Assembly: GCA_022225965.2 (NCBI GenBank)
Contig: JAKJXP020000041.1
Coordinates: 1 to 64,000, forward strand
Length of the DNA stretch: 64,000 bases
Direction of reading: 5' to 3'
DNA from: Diatrype stigma
Lineage: Eukaryota > Ascomycota > Sordariomycetes > Xylariales > Diatrypaceae
Part shown: positions 38,287-51,237 of the stretch, piece by piece
Position numbering within the stretch: position 1 is the stretch's first letter
Layout of the letters: each line of letters begins with the position of its first letter
Translations under genes and position numbers: made by a program
Notes under the pieces: model-generated
What the model was told of the DNA's origin: nothing
Seen by the model: the letters and a program-made list of their open reading frames with translations, nothing else
The model's database searches: none

Positions 38287-39086
38287 GGTCAAGTTTGTGT
38301 CTGTGTTTCCTGATTTGTGTTCGTAGCTTCCTCCTTTCCTTCCCTTGTGTTTGCTGTGTTTGCGGCTTTCCAGCCTCTTTTATATCCTATACCTTCCCGG
38401 TTGTAGTCAGATAGTATCAGATATCGGATATCAGAGAATAGACGGGGCACTAGTCCAACCTTCTAGTTCTAGTCAACCCCAATGCGTTGCTTACTGCCCT
38501 GATCTTGGTGTCCAAATGTCCAAATGTGTCACACAACCCTGGAATGACTTCGCGTGTCTGTCTGAGTGTGTCTGTCTAAGTACCTATAGTCAATTATGGT
38601 GTGCTCTGATGAATGAATTGATGGGGCCGGCCAATTAGAGCGGTTGGAGTTGTAGTTCAAGTCATTGCAAACCAAAACGGCGCCGTCATCGGAGGCAAGA
38701 TTTTTAGGGGCCGACTATTACTCGGGGTATTGGACAATGACTGGATTGTCCACAATAATTATTGAGGCTACCGGGTTTGTACTTAACTTAGGTATAGTTG
38801 ACCCAACTGTAACTAGCAGGTAGGGAAACGAGTAGCAACTGGATTAGCAATAGACACAATATATAGTGAAGGAAGAGAACAGAAACTCGAAGACATCGAC
38901 TTTGTGAATTGGGTATCTCAGATATCAAAGGTACAAGCCAACCAAACATGCTAAAGCCACCAGAAACCCTGCCGTCTATCTCCTCTTCCAAGAAACGCCC
39001 CTTCCCGTCCTATCTATCCCTAAACCCCATTTTCAGCTCAGGCAGGTAATCCTCACGCCTAAAGCCTTACCCCGTCTCACCTCGCC
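38287..39086. other. Intergenic region between cystathionine gamma-synthase and SPX-RING gene
   Basis: About 0.8 kb holding the cystathionine gamma-synthase promoter and the 3' flank of the SPX-RING gene. Short frames on both strands lack motifs. No repeat or RNA gene recognised. Confidence 0.5.
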
Positions 39087-40763
39087 TCACATTACAGAGC
39101 AAGGCTTGTCCACGTAGTCCGGGCCGAAGATCTCCCTATTGCGCTCCAGCTCGTTCGCGCGTATCTTCTCCTTGACCTCGCGCGGGAAGTAGCGGCGCAG
39201 GAAGGCGGCGCGGGCGCTGTCGAAGTGGTCCAGGCCGGCCTGCATGACCACGTCGGCCCGGCACAGCGGGCAATGGCGCTCGCCCCGCCGGGCCATCTTG
39301 ACGAGGCAGCGGCTGCAGAAGACGTGCTGGCAGTCGAGCCGCAGCGGCCAGTAGGCCACCGCGAAGCAGATCGGGCACAGGTAGTCCTCGAGCTGCGGCA
39401 CCACCGAGATGAGCTCGCTCGACACCTGCGCGCAGATGTCCTTGGCGATGCTGCCCGCGAGCAGCCGGTCCGAGTGCACCACCACCGGGAACGTCTTGGC
39501 TACACCCAGCGCGGTCCGCTTGTCGAACTCTGTGGTATTTTGTCAGTACAGATTGGTCATGTATGTGCAAACTGAGATTGGAAAAGGATGGAAGGGAGGA
39601 GGGTGGGATTGTGTATATATAATATGTATATATAATATATATACATACTTTTCAATATCTTGGTCACGGCCAGGTTGTTGATTTCTTGAAACTTGACGTT
39701 CTGCAGAAGCACCGCGTTCATGTTCAGGAACCTACTGAATGCCTGTCGGCTGGCCTCGCACTTGAGGCCCTGCAAGATGTTGCGCTTCATCACCTGGTCC
39801 TGGAACCACTTGAGCTGATCCAGCGCCTGCGTGCTCGTCCTCGCGCCGTGATCACTCTCGCGCGTGGAGAAGAAGACGCGAGCTTCGAGGTACAGTTCAA
39901 AGATCTCGCGCCACCTTGCGAGATCTCCCTTTTCCCTCCGCCCTTTCGTCGGCTTCGTCACCCGCGCAATCTCCTGTCCCAGAACCGTGACTTCCTCCAG
40001 GAGCTTCTTCTGCTCTTCTTCCTGGAGTGTGTCGAGGTTGGATACATCCGTCTGCAGTATGTTAAAGAACTCGCCGTCGAACACCAAGGGAACCTCCACG
40101 CGTTGAAAAGAAAGCGGGCTCGTTGGCTCTGTCGGGAAAGAGCCGGAAATGGGACTCAGGGCCCAGTCCACAGAAGCGAGGGCATTGCTGATGACGGTTG
40201 GTGATGTAGGCGATATAGGCGATAGAGGTGGGCTAGCGGCGCCGGAGCCTGGCGGACTATCTCTGGCTCCGTGGGCTTTAGCGGCGACCCTTTCGAGGAA
40301 GCGCCTCGTCGAGGGCGTTAAGCTTGCGTCGACGGCCACGCCGTCGCTCAGGTGGACGAAGACGGTCAGTCTCGGGCGAAGATGCCTCGAAGCAGTGCCA
40401 TCCTCATCCAGGTCGTAATGGAAAGCGAGATCATTGGGACCCGGTGATACGGGTGGTACTGATGATGCCGGTGATGTTGGCGATGCTGGCGATGCTGGTG
40501 TGGATGGGCTGGCGCAGGCTTTCTGACTAGAAGCCAGCTGGGCCAGCATGTCTTTGTCCAGGCCGAGCTCTTGGAGCTCGTTGGTAACCTTCTTGATGCA
40601 TTTCTTGAGCTGGCCGTAAGGAATGGCCGACTCGACCCATCTCTGAGGGAAACCTAAGAGCCGGTGAGCGACGTGAACATGCCAAGCGTGTCGGATAATT
40701 ATGGGCATGGGTACGCTTACCTTCCTTCTGCAGCGACTTCCTGAATTCCTGAGCGAATTTCAT
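39087..40763 (-). CDS. SPX domain and RING finger protein, probable E3 ubiquitin ligase
   Basis: Three exons (40721-40763, 39649-40653, 39087-39529) join in frame to 496 residues. The N-terminus MKFAQEFRKSLQKEGFPQRW with VESAIPYGQLKKCIKKV is the opening of an SPX domain, the inositol-pyrophosphate/phosphate sensor. SPX helices continue after a Ser/Pro-rich insert, for example EFFNILQTDVSNLDTLQEEE and AFSRFLNMNAVLLQNVKF. The C-terminus is a C3HC4 RING: Cys401, Cys404, Cys416, His418, Cys421, Cys424, Cys436 and Cys439 (DYLCPICFAVAYWPL; LDCQHVFCSRC; HCPLCRADV). The combination fits fungal SPX-RING proteins (RING-14 type) and suggests phosphate-responsive ubiquitination, which is inference. The short first exon carries the conserved MKF start. 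The second intron (119 bp) is rich in TATA words. Confidence 0.92.
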
Positions 40764-43700
40764 TCTGCCTCTTTTGGTTTTGGAGACATGAGGCAGGGTG
40801 TGATTATGATTGCAGCTGAACGATGGGATGGAGAAGCCAGGGACAAATGCAACTTCAATATCCCACTTGGGGTCTATGTAGTACTACGTAACCCACGAGA
40901 TGGCCACTATGGAGGTAAACGAATAGAGGTAAATAGATAGACGTGGATAGATAGCGCAAGAGCGCGGGTTAACCCAGTTGACGGAACGTATCTGATAATG
41001 AGATCCTAATAATGGGATGATAAACCGGTACCCTGTTCTGCCTGTATGAAACGGAACGTATTGGTTCGTGGAATGGGGCCGTGGAACTTGGATACAATGG
41101 TAGAATCGTATGATGGCTATAGTTACTATGTAATTCGAATGGTGCAGGGGGAGTAAACGAGAGGCACAAAGAGCATCAGATGGAGATGGCCCATATACCG
41201 ACTGCTACTGCCTAGTACGCAGTATATATCATGCCTAAGTACATATGCCTAGCCCGGGAGAGGCGAAGAAACGAGAAACATTTTCTTCGGTTTATTATGA
41301 GCTTATTAGCTATTACTTACTCAGTACTTATCGGTCTAGCAGCCACTTACCATTGCCGTAGATAGCTATAATTCTGTACATACATACATACATACCAGCC
41401 CTACCTGAGTTAAAATGCAAGATACTAGGTAGGCCTAATACTAGCCTCTAGGTAAGCCAGGTAAGATAGAACCCGGCTGGGCGATTGCTTCTCTTAGCTA
41501 ATTCTTTGTTAATCGGCACGTAGAGAACGCGAGGCATGCATAAAACGGCTTGAACGGCAGCGTATGTCTGCACACCAAACCTGCAGCCAACCTTGACAGC
41601 ACCCCTGGCGCCCACGCACTTGGGATGGGGGATTGGATGGTTGGATGGCTGGAAAGATGGGGTTTGGGGAAAGTGGTCACGCGAGAGCCTGCCTAAAGGG
41701 CAGCCTGTATTAGGTTGTACAATAGTTATGAGGCGTGTTAACGGAATCGTTCCAGCGGTTCTAGACCCCCTGAGCAGCACGACCTGCATTGGACTAGAGC
41801 ATGTACGAATACCTAGGTACCGGTATATGTATATACATACATGCATACACTGGCGCATATACTCGCAGCATGGGATAACTTCAGCATACGAATACGTCAC
41901 TCCACATAGCTACAACGCCAGCATACGCAGCCCCTGGATATCCAACTGGCCAACCTGGCACTATCACGGGGGACTCAACATGAAATAGACATGTGACAGG
42001 GTTATTCTCGAAAAGCTGAGACTCCCTCGGCAATGTCATGCCGACACACCGACATCGTGTACATACCGGTAGTACGCAAATGCATATATCCTTCTACAGG
42101 AATATAACCAAAACATAGAATCACGGCACAACAATAGACGGACACGGCTATCAATAACGAATAGGTTAGTGATGTCCGCAATCGATCGATCGGCACTTGG
42201 TTGGTGGGGTTGAACTTGCAGCGGCGGAAGTGGATGGGCGCGGCGGATGGGCGGACTTGCCGTCGGGCTGGGATGCCGATCAAGGGTGTCAAGGTCAAGG
42301 TTGCCTGCTAACGGAGGACCAGAGGTAAGTATGTCCCCGCATCATCGCCAGCAGCAGCACATCATCCCAGCTACTCCGAGGTGAAGATACTTATGCCGTG
42401 GGTGGGTATCTGACAAGAATAGAATAGTCGATGGGGGCCACCCGGAAGCCTGTAATATGGTTTCAAGGTAGCTTCATCCAGCGAGGTCCTTCAACAGCAC
42501 CAGTAAATGTTCAGCTTAGGATCATATGTATCTGTAGTAGCTGTGTGCGTATATCGAGGACTCACTGTCGGACCGAAAGCCAACACACCAATACCAACGT
42601 GAGTGTATCACTTGAGGTGACTACAGTATGACCATCGAGGTGGCTCTTCGATTAAGTTTTGTTAAGCATGCCAGAGTCCAGGGGTCCAGATATTGTGTAT
42701 AAGGCGATTCCGAGGAAGCAGTATAGACTTGATTCCCATGTATATGTAGGCTGACCAAGAAGCATGGGTACTAAGGTATGAGTTCCAGATCTCCTGAAAT
42801 CCAATGATTGCCCATTTGTATAAACACCACTGGGAGTCACAGAAGATTGATGCTTAGCTCTATGCCTAGAACCTCACATATACATATCTAAGATCAATAG
42901 ACACGAACCCCGTCCATCTCGACTAAGCGAGGGAACAGGACATGAAGATACCACACATGGACCGCGAGACAGACAGATAGATGGGTTGATGAGTGGATGC
43001 TAGAGGAAGCTCTCGAGAGATGTTGATGCGAGAAACCAGGTCCAGCACTGGTATAGTACCTACCCCCTCACCGCAATACGTCCATTCCTGGAAGTTATCG
43101 ATGGATACGGGTTCCAGTGACAGATTAGGCAGATGGCAAAGCAGGAAGCAAACCGAATAAGCAGATATTACTCGGACATGAGTACAACCGGTAGGAAACT
43201 CCCACCACCGGAATAACCACCTACCTACCTACCTACCTAGGTATTTAACCAAAGTTACCGCAAATTTCCCCCAAGATACACTGGGCAGCCAAGTCGGCTC
43301 TTGGTCTGCTTTGGTGGGTTCTGTAGGGGCTGGTTCGATACCACGATTCTGGGCGGGGTGAGAGGTCGACTCATCTTCAGGTCAAGAGAACTACCGTTCG
43401 AATCCGGTCCTGAGTTTTTTGGTTTTCACATTACTTTTTAGTTTTATTTTTCTTTCTTGCATAGCTACCCACCGCCCATAGTGTCTATCACCTACCGGCC
43501 AACCTCTGATATGCGCACGCACGTTTGATTTACCAATGACCTAGGTGGCGTGGAGGCATCTTGCAAAGCAAGAAGGGATTTTGGTGTTGTTCATAACCCG
43601 ATCTCGCATGCTCACCTGACATCCGCTTTAGGCAGTTGTGATATTTCACTGCAATTTCAGCCCTCTAGAAGGTATCAGAGATGCTGGTCTCTGCTTCCGT

Positions 43701-44271
43701 AGTACAGGAAATGGAATACGCGATACTCGGCTACTTGCTTGGAACAGCGTTGTTGAGAATGAAGAAAAGGGGTCGGATTCCCTGTTTACCTAGCTAGGTC
43801 CCTCAAATGCCCATCGAAGTGTGGTCTCACATCTGACATAGATACATATATATTCCCACATATAACGAACAGGAACAGCATTGGGAGGGAAAGGGTAGCA
43901 TACGTAGTAACATATCACAACACAGCACCTTACTCACCTATTTCACCAGGTTTCTGCTTATTCACAAGACGAATCTCCACCCCCCAAAATCTTTAGATGG
44001 TCCTCTGAAGGCTAGTTTCACGTTTATAGTCATGCTGTATTAATGTACACATCCCATTTACACCGATGCTTTGCTTTGCTTGCCTTGCCTGCCTTCTTCC
44101 CAAGTTAAGACTCTTCGTTCGTTTGCCGGCCGTCCGTCGCCCACTCAAGTCATTTCTCACTTCTTCTACTTCGCTTTATTTTTTGTTTTATTGTTTACAA
44201 ACTCTAGCTAGATAAATGGCTAATTAGCCAGCTGTAGTTTTGGAAGAGTGGTTCGTTCGGTTGTCCTTCGT
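40764..44271. other. 3.5-kb gene-free region
   Basis: Long intergenic stretch between the SPX-RING promoter and the 3' end of LPD1. It has many TACATACATA/TAGGTA words (near 41,380 and 41,820), a (CTAC)n run at 43,217-43,241 and frames up to 150 codons without recognisable motifs or codon bias. Near 43,340-43,422 lies a tRNA-like fragment (CGTTCGAATCC followed by a T-run), but it does not fold into a standard cloverleaf. No spliced gene recognised. Confidence 0.5.
43217..43241. repeat. (CTAC)n microsatellite
   Basis: Six consecutive ACCT/CTAC tetranucleotides followed by AGGTA. This is the densest example of a tetranucleotide motif that recurs through the intergenic DNA of the window. Confidence 0.85.
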
Positions 44272-46324
44272 TTAGTAGTGGATGGCCTTGGAGTACGTTG
44301 ACATGGCGGCCTCCTTGAAGGCCTCGGCCAGGGTGGGGTGGGCGTGGCAGGTCCTTGCGATGTCCTCGGTGGAGGCGCCGTACTCCAGGGCGAGGGTGGC
44401 CTCGGCGATCATCTCGCCGGCGTTGGGGCCGATGATGTGGCAGCCCAGGAGCCGGTCCGTCTCGGGATCGGCTAGCATCTTGACCAGGCCCTCCGTGTCG
44501 AGGTTGGTCTTGGCGCGCGAGTTGGCGCTAAAGGGGAACGAGCCGACCTTGTAAGGGATGTTGTCCCGCTTGAGCTCCTCCTCGTTCTGTCCCACCCACG
44601 CCACTTCCGGGTGCGTGTACATCACCGAAGGGATGACGCCGTAGTTGACGTGGCCGTAGCCCTTCTTGATGTATTCCACCGCCGCGACGGCCTCCTCCTC
44701 GGCCTTGTGCGCGAGCATGGGCCCGAAGGTCACGTCGCCGATGCATCGGATGTGCGACGCCTTGGTGCGGTATTCCGAGTCGATGACGACGCGGCCGCGG
44801 TCGTCCACCTCGAGGCCGATGTTCTCGAGACCTAGGCCAGCCGTGTAGGGGCGACGGCCAATGGCAACAAGGACGACGTCGGCATCGAGCTGTGCACAAA
44901 CGAGCGGTCAGTTCGGGGACTTCATGGAATGGAAGCAGGACTTGGCCAAATAGACCCTCCTGCTAGACCGGACCGGACCGGACCAGACTTACCGTCTCGA
45001 CCTTGCCACCCTTCGCAGCATCGACCTCGAGCTTGACCTTGTCACCGGACGCGTCGCCGCTGACGACCTTGGTGCCGAGCTTGAAGTCGATGCCCTGCTT
45101 CTTCAGCAGCTTCTGAGCCTGCTTCGCGATCTCGCCGTCCATGCCGGGCCCGCCGATCTGGTTGAGGAACTCGACGACGGTGACCTTGGCGCCCAGGCGC
45201 GACCAGACGGAGCCCATCTCCAGACCGATGATACCGCCACCGATGACGATCATCTTCTCGGGGACCTTCTCGAGGGCCAGGGCGCCGGTGCTGGTGATGA
45301 CGCGCTTCTCGTCGATCTCGAGGCCGGGGAAGGGGGTGGCCTCGCTGCCGGTGGCGATGAGGATGTTCTTGCCGACCACGCTCGTCTCGCCGCCGTCGTT
45401 CAGCGCGACCTTGACCTCGTGCTCACTGGCGAAGGACCCGGTGCCCTTGATGTACTCGACGCCGTTCTTCTTGAAGAGGAACTCGATACCCTTGGTCAGA
45501 CCGGTGACGGACGTGTCCTTCGCCTTCATCATGGCCGCTAGGTTGAGCTTGACGTCGCCGACCTCGATACCCCTGTTCTTGGTGTCGTGGAGGACCTGGT
45601 GATAGAGATGGGAGTTGTTGAGGAGGGATTTGGAGGGGATGCAGCCGACGTTGAGACAGGTGCCTCCGAGGGCGCCGCGCTTCTCGATACATGTGACCTA
45701 GCGATTCGGTAGATGTTGGTTAGTCTGGCCCTCTTGTTTGTAACGCCCGCGTCTCGCAGCAGTGATATGCCATGAAGACCGTATATTCCACCATCCTATC
45801 TATGCCATAGGGTCTTCGTCTTGGTGATTCGGGGCAGGCGGGCATCTCGGTGTGGGAAGGTATGGGTTGGGTCGGGTGTACCTTTAAGCCTTCTTGTCCG
45901 GCCTTAATCGCGGCGACGTATCCCGCGACACCACCGCCGATGACGACGAGGTCCTTCTCGTCTGCGACCGGGTCACCAAGTCAGCGCTTTAGTCCAATGG
46001 TGTGTTCTCCCCGCAAAGGGCGAGTGGACTTCTTCTCAACGAACCTGCTTGCGAGGCATATCCCCTTCTCCATCGGGAAACTGGGGAGACGACTGAGGGG
46101 AGACTATCGAGATGCGATCACCTCACGTTAGTTAAATGCTCCCACCACATGGTGCACACATGCATGCGCATATAGCCTTGCGCCCTGCCTAAGCCGCGAG
46201 AGCTACATACGTGACCAAAGCAATGGCTGGGATGGGGGATCGGAACAGCGGAGCCCACTTACGAAGATTGAGATCGGAAAGCTGACCGGACGGCGGTCCG
46301 CGGTATTAATCGACTCGCCAACAT
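44272..46324 (-). CDS. LPD1: Dihydrolipoyl dehydrogenase (E3), mitochondrial
   Basis: Flavoprotein E3 shared by 2-oxoglutarate and pyruvate dehydrogenases, branched-chain dehydrogenase and glycine cleavage; it reoxidises dihydrolipoyl groups with NAD+. Five exons (46263-46324, 46045-46103, 45882-45961, 44993-45697, 44272-44889) join in frame to 507 residues. The Arg/Ser-rich presequence begins [20 protein letters not shown] and ends near [11 protein letters not shown]-binding motif: [15 protein letters not shown]. Redox disulfide: [14 protein letters not shown] (Cys81, Cys86). NAD-binding motif: [20 protein letters not shown]. The C-terminal His-Glu pair is in [10 protein letters not shown] (His486, Glu491). 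The two short N-terminal exons were chosen because only they close the frame and give the family RGYAS-x-EKDL junction; their splice sites (acceptor CGATAG, donor GTTCGT) are the least certain. Length is typical. Confidence 0.95.
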
Positions 46325-47444
46325 GATGAGGATGATGAGGATGGACCTGCAATTCCAAAACGAAGCGGAGAAGAAGGGGGAAAAGAAGGTTGTGCGGATG
46401 TGTCAATGACAATGTCAATGTCAATGTCGATGTCTATAGTCGAAGTCCCACAGCGGCGAGGGCAAGGGAGGGAGTGACTGCAGGTGGTAGTTTTCCGCGG
46501 TAGTTTTCTGACTATTTTGTATTTTGTTGAGACCGACTGGCTTTGGAGCTTCGTCTGTCGTCACAAGGGAAAAATCAAAAGGGACAGGCAGGGAAGGAGG
46601 AATGGCAATCCGGTAAGCGCAGGCCAGGCTAACGGGGGCATGGAAGCCTCCATTGGCTCCCACAGGCCAGAAGGGTTCCATATAGTCCCTTGTAGCCCGT
46701 TATAGTTCCGTAAAGTCCCATCCCTTCCAGGTTAGTTGCGCTCTGATTTTGGGCGCAGATACTGAAAATGATAAGCCACTCAAAGCGACATATTTACTAC
46801 ATAGTATGTAGTCCGATAGTCTAGTCTAACACTTTGTGCTTAATGAACCTCATTAACGAATAGTTGACAGGCTGGATATCAGATGAATAGGGTTCCTTCA
46901 TCTTTTTATGTTAAGTTTAGCTACCTAGGTACGTATCTGTATGTACGGAGCAGTTCATCGAAGACTTAGACAACTACATACGTAGCAGTAGTCTACGATT
47001 GGCAATACTTCCAACTCTAAAGTCTAGAAGAATTCTAGCTTACGGGTTGTAAGTGTCATCTACGATGACATTGTTCAACACCTGAGTGGTTTTGCGTTCA
47101 TTGATAACCAACTGACTTATTTTTATTGTTCAATAAGACCGGAAAAAATAATTGCTGGGGATCCATCCATCACCCATCCACGAATGGATCGGGATTTCTG
47201 GGCCCCGCTTACGGCGGTTCATTTTCGCCCTTTCCACCGTTTGATCCGAGAATAACCGGGTCACCATCGTCCGCATATGTGAACATGACAGACACGGTGG
47301 ATAGGTATATCTGCATTTCAGGGGCTTTCTGACCAAGTAAGATGCCGAAAATAATGACATGAATAGAAGTAATGTATGTATGATGATAGAAATTATTGTC
47401 ATTAAATCTTGATAAAGGGGCTAGTTAGAACGAGATCATCAAAA
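46325..47444. other. Intergenic region between LPD1 and SGD1
   Basis: About 1.1 kb of LPD1 promoter and SGD1 3' flank. Just upstream of the LPD1 start is a GATGAG-like run, and at 46,405-46,435 a TCAATG hexamer array (four copies, some degenerate). No gene recognised. Confidence 0.5.
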
Positions 47445-49815
47445 TTATGTGATCGGATCCTCCGCCAACATAGCATCCAGAATAGCATCGACCAGATCAC
47501 AGCGCTTCTGCAACACCTTCCTCTCCTTTTTATCGCCACCTCCCAGCAGCTCCGAGCGCCGCAGCTTCTTGCGGACGAAATACTGCAGGCCGCGCCCGAG
47601 GTCCTGGTCCACGCCGGTTAGGATGTTCTTCAGCCGTGTCCGTTCCCTAGCCCCCTTCTCCTCTGCTGTGCCCTCTACCACCGCTTCGTCTATCACCGCC
47701 TCCTGCAGCACCGTGAGCAGCATCACCTCGACGAACATGTGCGCCTTCTCGGCCCGCAGCGCCACCAGGTTGCGGTGCTTGAGGACGTCGGCGAGGCGCA
47801 GCGACCCCCCCGCCACCAGGGTTCCGTACATGCGAGCGGCGTTATAGAGCCAGCGCAAATCGTAGCCTCCGCTGCCCCCTTCTTCCTCTTCATCCTCCTC
47901 ACCGAAACCATACCCGCCCCCCTCTCCACCATCCACATCGATCTCCTCGCCCATGCGCGCGAACCGCACGGTCAAGCTGCGGCGGAACTGGAAGGCGAGC
48001 TCGCGCCCTCCGCCCCCAGCGGTAGCGCAGAGCCGGGCGGCCACGAGCGCGTAGAAGGGGTTGTACTCCTGCTGGCGCTCGCCGCTGCGCACGACCACCT
48101 CGGGGATCTCGCGGCGCTGGTGCTTATTCAGCCGCAGGTTGCGCACGAGCAGGTCGGCGTGCTCGTAGTCGGTGGCCGCGTGCAGCGCCACGAATATGCG
48201 CTGCCGCACCTCCGTGTTGAATCCCTGCTGCTTGGCTAGCGCCCAGAGGTCCGGGATGCCTAGGTCGTCGTTGTCATCGGCAATGTCGAAATCGTCGTCG
48301 TCGTCTTCAACTTCATCTTCATCCTCGCCCCCGTTTGTCTTCTCTTTCTGTTTCTTGCTCAAGCTATCCTTGCCATCAGTGTGTTCACCCGTTTGTTTGC
48401 CAGCCCAGCTGGCACCTACGAGCCACCACTTGCCCGCCTTGTCGGCGCTCTGGATATCCTCCAGACCGATGCGGAGGGGTTGCACATCCCGGGAACCTTC
48501 TAGGGTGCTGATGCGCTTCTTGATTTGGCTCCGCTGCTCTACCAGGTCCTTGTTGCGCGCGACGGCCTTCGTTTTGTTGCTCTGGAGCTTCCTCATCTCG
48601 TCCATCATGAAGCTGGTGCGGACCGAGGCGCCCTTGAGGCTCGCCGGCTTGATGCTGTTGACGATATCCCGTAGCGAATGCGAATCTTCGCGTCGCAGGG
48701 AGGGCCCGCAGAGCTGGATGACCTTCAGCAGGAGCTCGGTGTCGAGCTCGGATAGGCGGTCGAGGAAGAGCCGGACGAAGTCGAATATGAGGTTCGAGCC
48801 TACAAGCTGCATGTTGTAGAGCTCGGCGAGCAGGGTGATGAGGTGCTTGGACGTAGAATCCGACTGGTCGCCCGACGCGGCCTCGTAGTGCTTGTCGAAG
48901 ACCTCGACCATCTGCTGTAGGAAATAGGCGGTGACTGCCATGCCCGCGGCTCGATGGATCGCTGCCACGAATCCAGCTACCATGGTGAAGAAGGAATCCG
49001 GGCGCCTCTCGGGCGAGCAGACCAGGACTAGCACCGTGTCGACTATGGTGGATGTGACGATCTGTCTCGGATTGTTGTTATATAGTGCCAGAAGGTCCTT
49101 GGTTATTCCAATCATGCTGTCGTTGGTTAAACGATTGATCAACCCCTGAACGCGCCTCCGTAGTTGTGCCTCTACTTCGTTAGTTGACTGTGATTGCTTG
49201 CGAAGCGATGGCGGTATATATTTGGCAACCTTAGTTGTTGGTGCGACGTAAGGGTTCTCTCGTTGTGATCGTACTGGCTCGACCTCTTCGTTTTCGGAGA
49301 AGCCTTCGAAGCCATCATTATCATCCTCATCGCCACTTCCTTCCTCGTCATCGTCATCATCCTCGTCATCCTCTGCTAATTCATCTAGTCCGTCATCCCC
49401 GCTACCCCAGTCCTCCGAGTCAAGATCCTCATCGTTGTCTTCTGCGTCAGAGTCCTGGTCGTTCGGTTTTCGGGTTGCAGCAATGGCAGCAGCAGCAGCC
49501 TCTGCCTTTCGACGTTTTTGCGCCAGCCACTCATCGGCTTCAGATTTGCGTTTCCGCTTGGACAGAGCGCCGTCCGGTTGGTCGTTGCCATCGAGGCCAT
49601 CTAACAGGTCGCCTAGACCATCTTCGTCGAACGACTTGGGAAGTGTCTTCCTCCCCTTCACCCCGAGTTTCCTTTCGAGTTCGGCGATCTCAGCACTATC
49701 CTGGGCGAGCTTCTTCTGCACAGCGCTGGAAGGCTTTTTGGAGGTGCCACCTCCAGACTTCATTTCACCATCCATCTCTGAGTCGGACCCGGAATCCAGC
49801 CCGTCGTCCAGGTCA

Positions 49816-49848
<33 letters not shown>

Positions 49849-50207
49849 TCATCGTCGTAGTTTTCTCCATCTTCCTCGGAGAACCCATCGCTGCCGGCCT
49901 CGATCCGGGAAGTGGCACGTGACTTGACAGAGGGTATCGTCTTGGACTGCCTGGACTGCTGAGACGGCTTAGACAGCTTGGTATCTGGCCTCGCCGCGGG
50001 TGTGCGCAGACCATTCCCATTCGCAGGCCTCGTGCGTGGTTGTTGCTTGGACTGCCTCTTCTGGACCCTCGAGTTCTTGCGCTGCTCCTTTCTCGAGAAC
50101 TGCTGTGATCTCGATCTGCCAGCCCGTCCTGCATGTGGCTGCTGCACCTCGAGTTCGCTCAGTAGTGAAGAAGGCAATGCCAGCTTCCTCTGCTGTCCCG
50201 GCGCCAT
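47445..50207 (-). CDS. SGD1: MIF4G/MA3 nucleolar protein Sgd1 (NOM1 type)
   Basis: Essential nucleolar protein in yeast, needed for 18S rRNA maturation and 40S assembly; human NOM1 is the counterpart. A single uninterrupted frame of 920 residues. The N-terminus is basic with Gln/Ser/Lys (MAPGQQRKLALPSSLLSELE). Two acidic tracts of alternating Asp/Glu follow (for example DEDEDEDEDEDDLDDG and DEDDDDDEEGSGDEDD). A MIF4G domain (about 345-560) starts at LRRRVQGLINRLTNDSMIGI. An MA3 domain (about 690-850) starts near LWALAKQQGFNTEVRQRIFV and contains YEHADLLVRNLRLNKHQRRE. The absence of introns contrasts with every other long gene here. Divergent from SRP14, with only 480 bp between start codons. 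Confidence 0.94.
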
Positions 50208-50687
50208 ACTGCCTGACTGCCTCCTGACAGCGATGGTTATAGAGTGATGATGCAGCGATGGTTCATGCTCTGCATGTCTGTCCTTGTATAAGTTCGCAAT
50301 TGCTGTATTTATTTTCCGTATACTTCAAGGCTCCTTCCCTATCGATAAAATTTCATGAGCGCTGCGACCCTTATAAAGTTAGCGTCTGTTCCCCACAGCG
50401 GGAAGTATCCAACTACAGTGGGGCAAGTAGAAAGTGTACATACAGGTACGTTACGGTCTTAGCGAGGGGCAGATCAATCAACCATCAATCGTATTCCTTG
50501 CAGTCCCTGATAGCCGCATTATCATTATCTTTATCATTATCGCTTTGGCACTTACTGGGTTGATTATATTGCGACTGTATACTTCACTTTGCATCATACC
50601 ACCTCCCCCAAACCCCCAACGAGACAATCGGGAGTGAGCGAGGGTTTCCTTCTCTACACCCCGTCCGTCACACCCGGCACCGTGACT
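50208..50687. promoter_or_regulatory. Short divergent promoter region, SGD1/SRP14
   Basis: 480 bp separate the two start codons, so the genes probably share a promoter region. Both products act on ribosome or nascent-chain biology, and co-regulation is plausible but not shown. No defined element was identified beyond AT-rich patches near 50,515-50,570. Confidence 0.45.
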
Positions 50688-51237
50688 ATGGCTCCCTTGA
50701 GCAATGACGAGGTGAGCAAGCAGCAAGGCCAACTCCAAACCCGTCCACCTTCCAAACGGTGATGGCTACGGGGTAATTCCTCTGTTCGAATGACATTCTT
50801 TCTAACTCGTACATTCCTCCCCCAACGCACAGTTCTTCGCCAAGCTCGTCGAGCTCTTCGACAGCCGCAAAGGCAAAGACCACGGCTCCATCTTCCTGAC
50901 GCAGAAGAGGCTATCCTACGACCAGCCCACCGCCCCCTCCCTCCCAGAAGACCAAGCCACCGACGAGACCACAGCAGCAGCAGCATTCCCCGACCAGCGC
51001 CCGCCGCAGCCGCTGCCGGTGCTCGTGCGGGCCACCAACGGCAAGTCCAAGGAGCGGCGGAAGGACAAGGTGAAGCTGTCGACGGTGGTGCGGGCCGACG
51101 CGCTGCCGGGCTTCTTCGAGCGCTACGCCGACGTGTGCAAGGCCGGCATGACCACGCTCAAGCCCCGGGACCGGAGCAAGAGGAAGGGCAAGGCGAAGAA
51201 GAAGAAGGCTGGTGGTGGTGGTGGTGGTGGGTCATGA
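50688..51237 (+). CDS. SRP14: Signal recognition particle subunit SRP14
   Basis: Alu-domain protein of the cytosolic signal recognition particle, which slows elongation during ER targeting. Two exons (50688-50711, 50833-51237) join in frame to 142 residues. The first exon encodes only MAPLSNDE. The second has the family core EFFAKLVELFDSRKGKDHGS, IFLTQKRLSYD, PVLVRATNGKSKERRKDKVK and LSTVVRADALPGFFERYADV, followed by CKAGMTTLKPRDRSKRK. The tail is Lys-rich, then a poly-Gly run of seven and a terminal Ser, encoded by a (GGT)n tract. A Pro/Ala-rich loop insert (about 43-65) is common in fungal members. The intron (121 bp) has a GTGAGC donor. Confidence 0.93.

Noticed and set aside
43200..43260. 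Possible CRISPR-like array of short repeats.
   Set aside because: These are plain tetranucleotide microsatellites without spacers, in a eukaryotic genome.
43340..43422. tRNA-like segment with a CGTTCGAATCC B-box-like motif and a following T-run.
   Set aside because: The T-arm stem does not pair around the TTCGAAT loop, and no acceptor stem partner or clear anticodon arm was found. It may be a tRNA remnant, but it is not supportable as a gene.
49235..49927. 230-codon + strand frame opposite SGD1.
   Set aside because: Its Arg/His/Pro/Ser-rich translation is the antisense of the acidic tract of SGD1.
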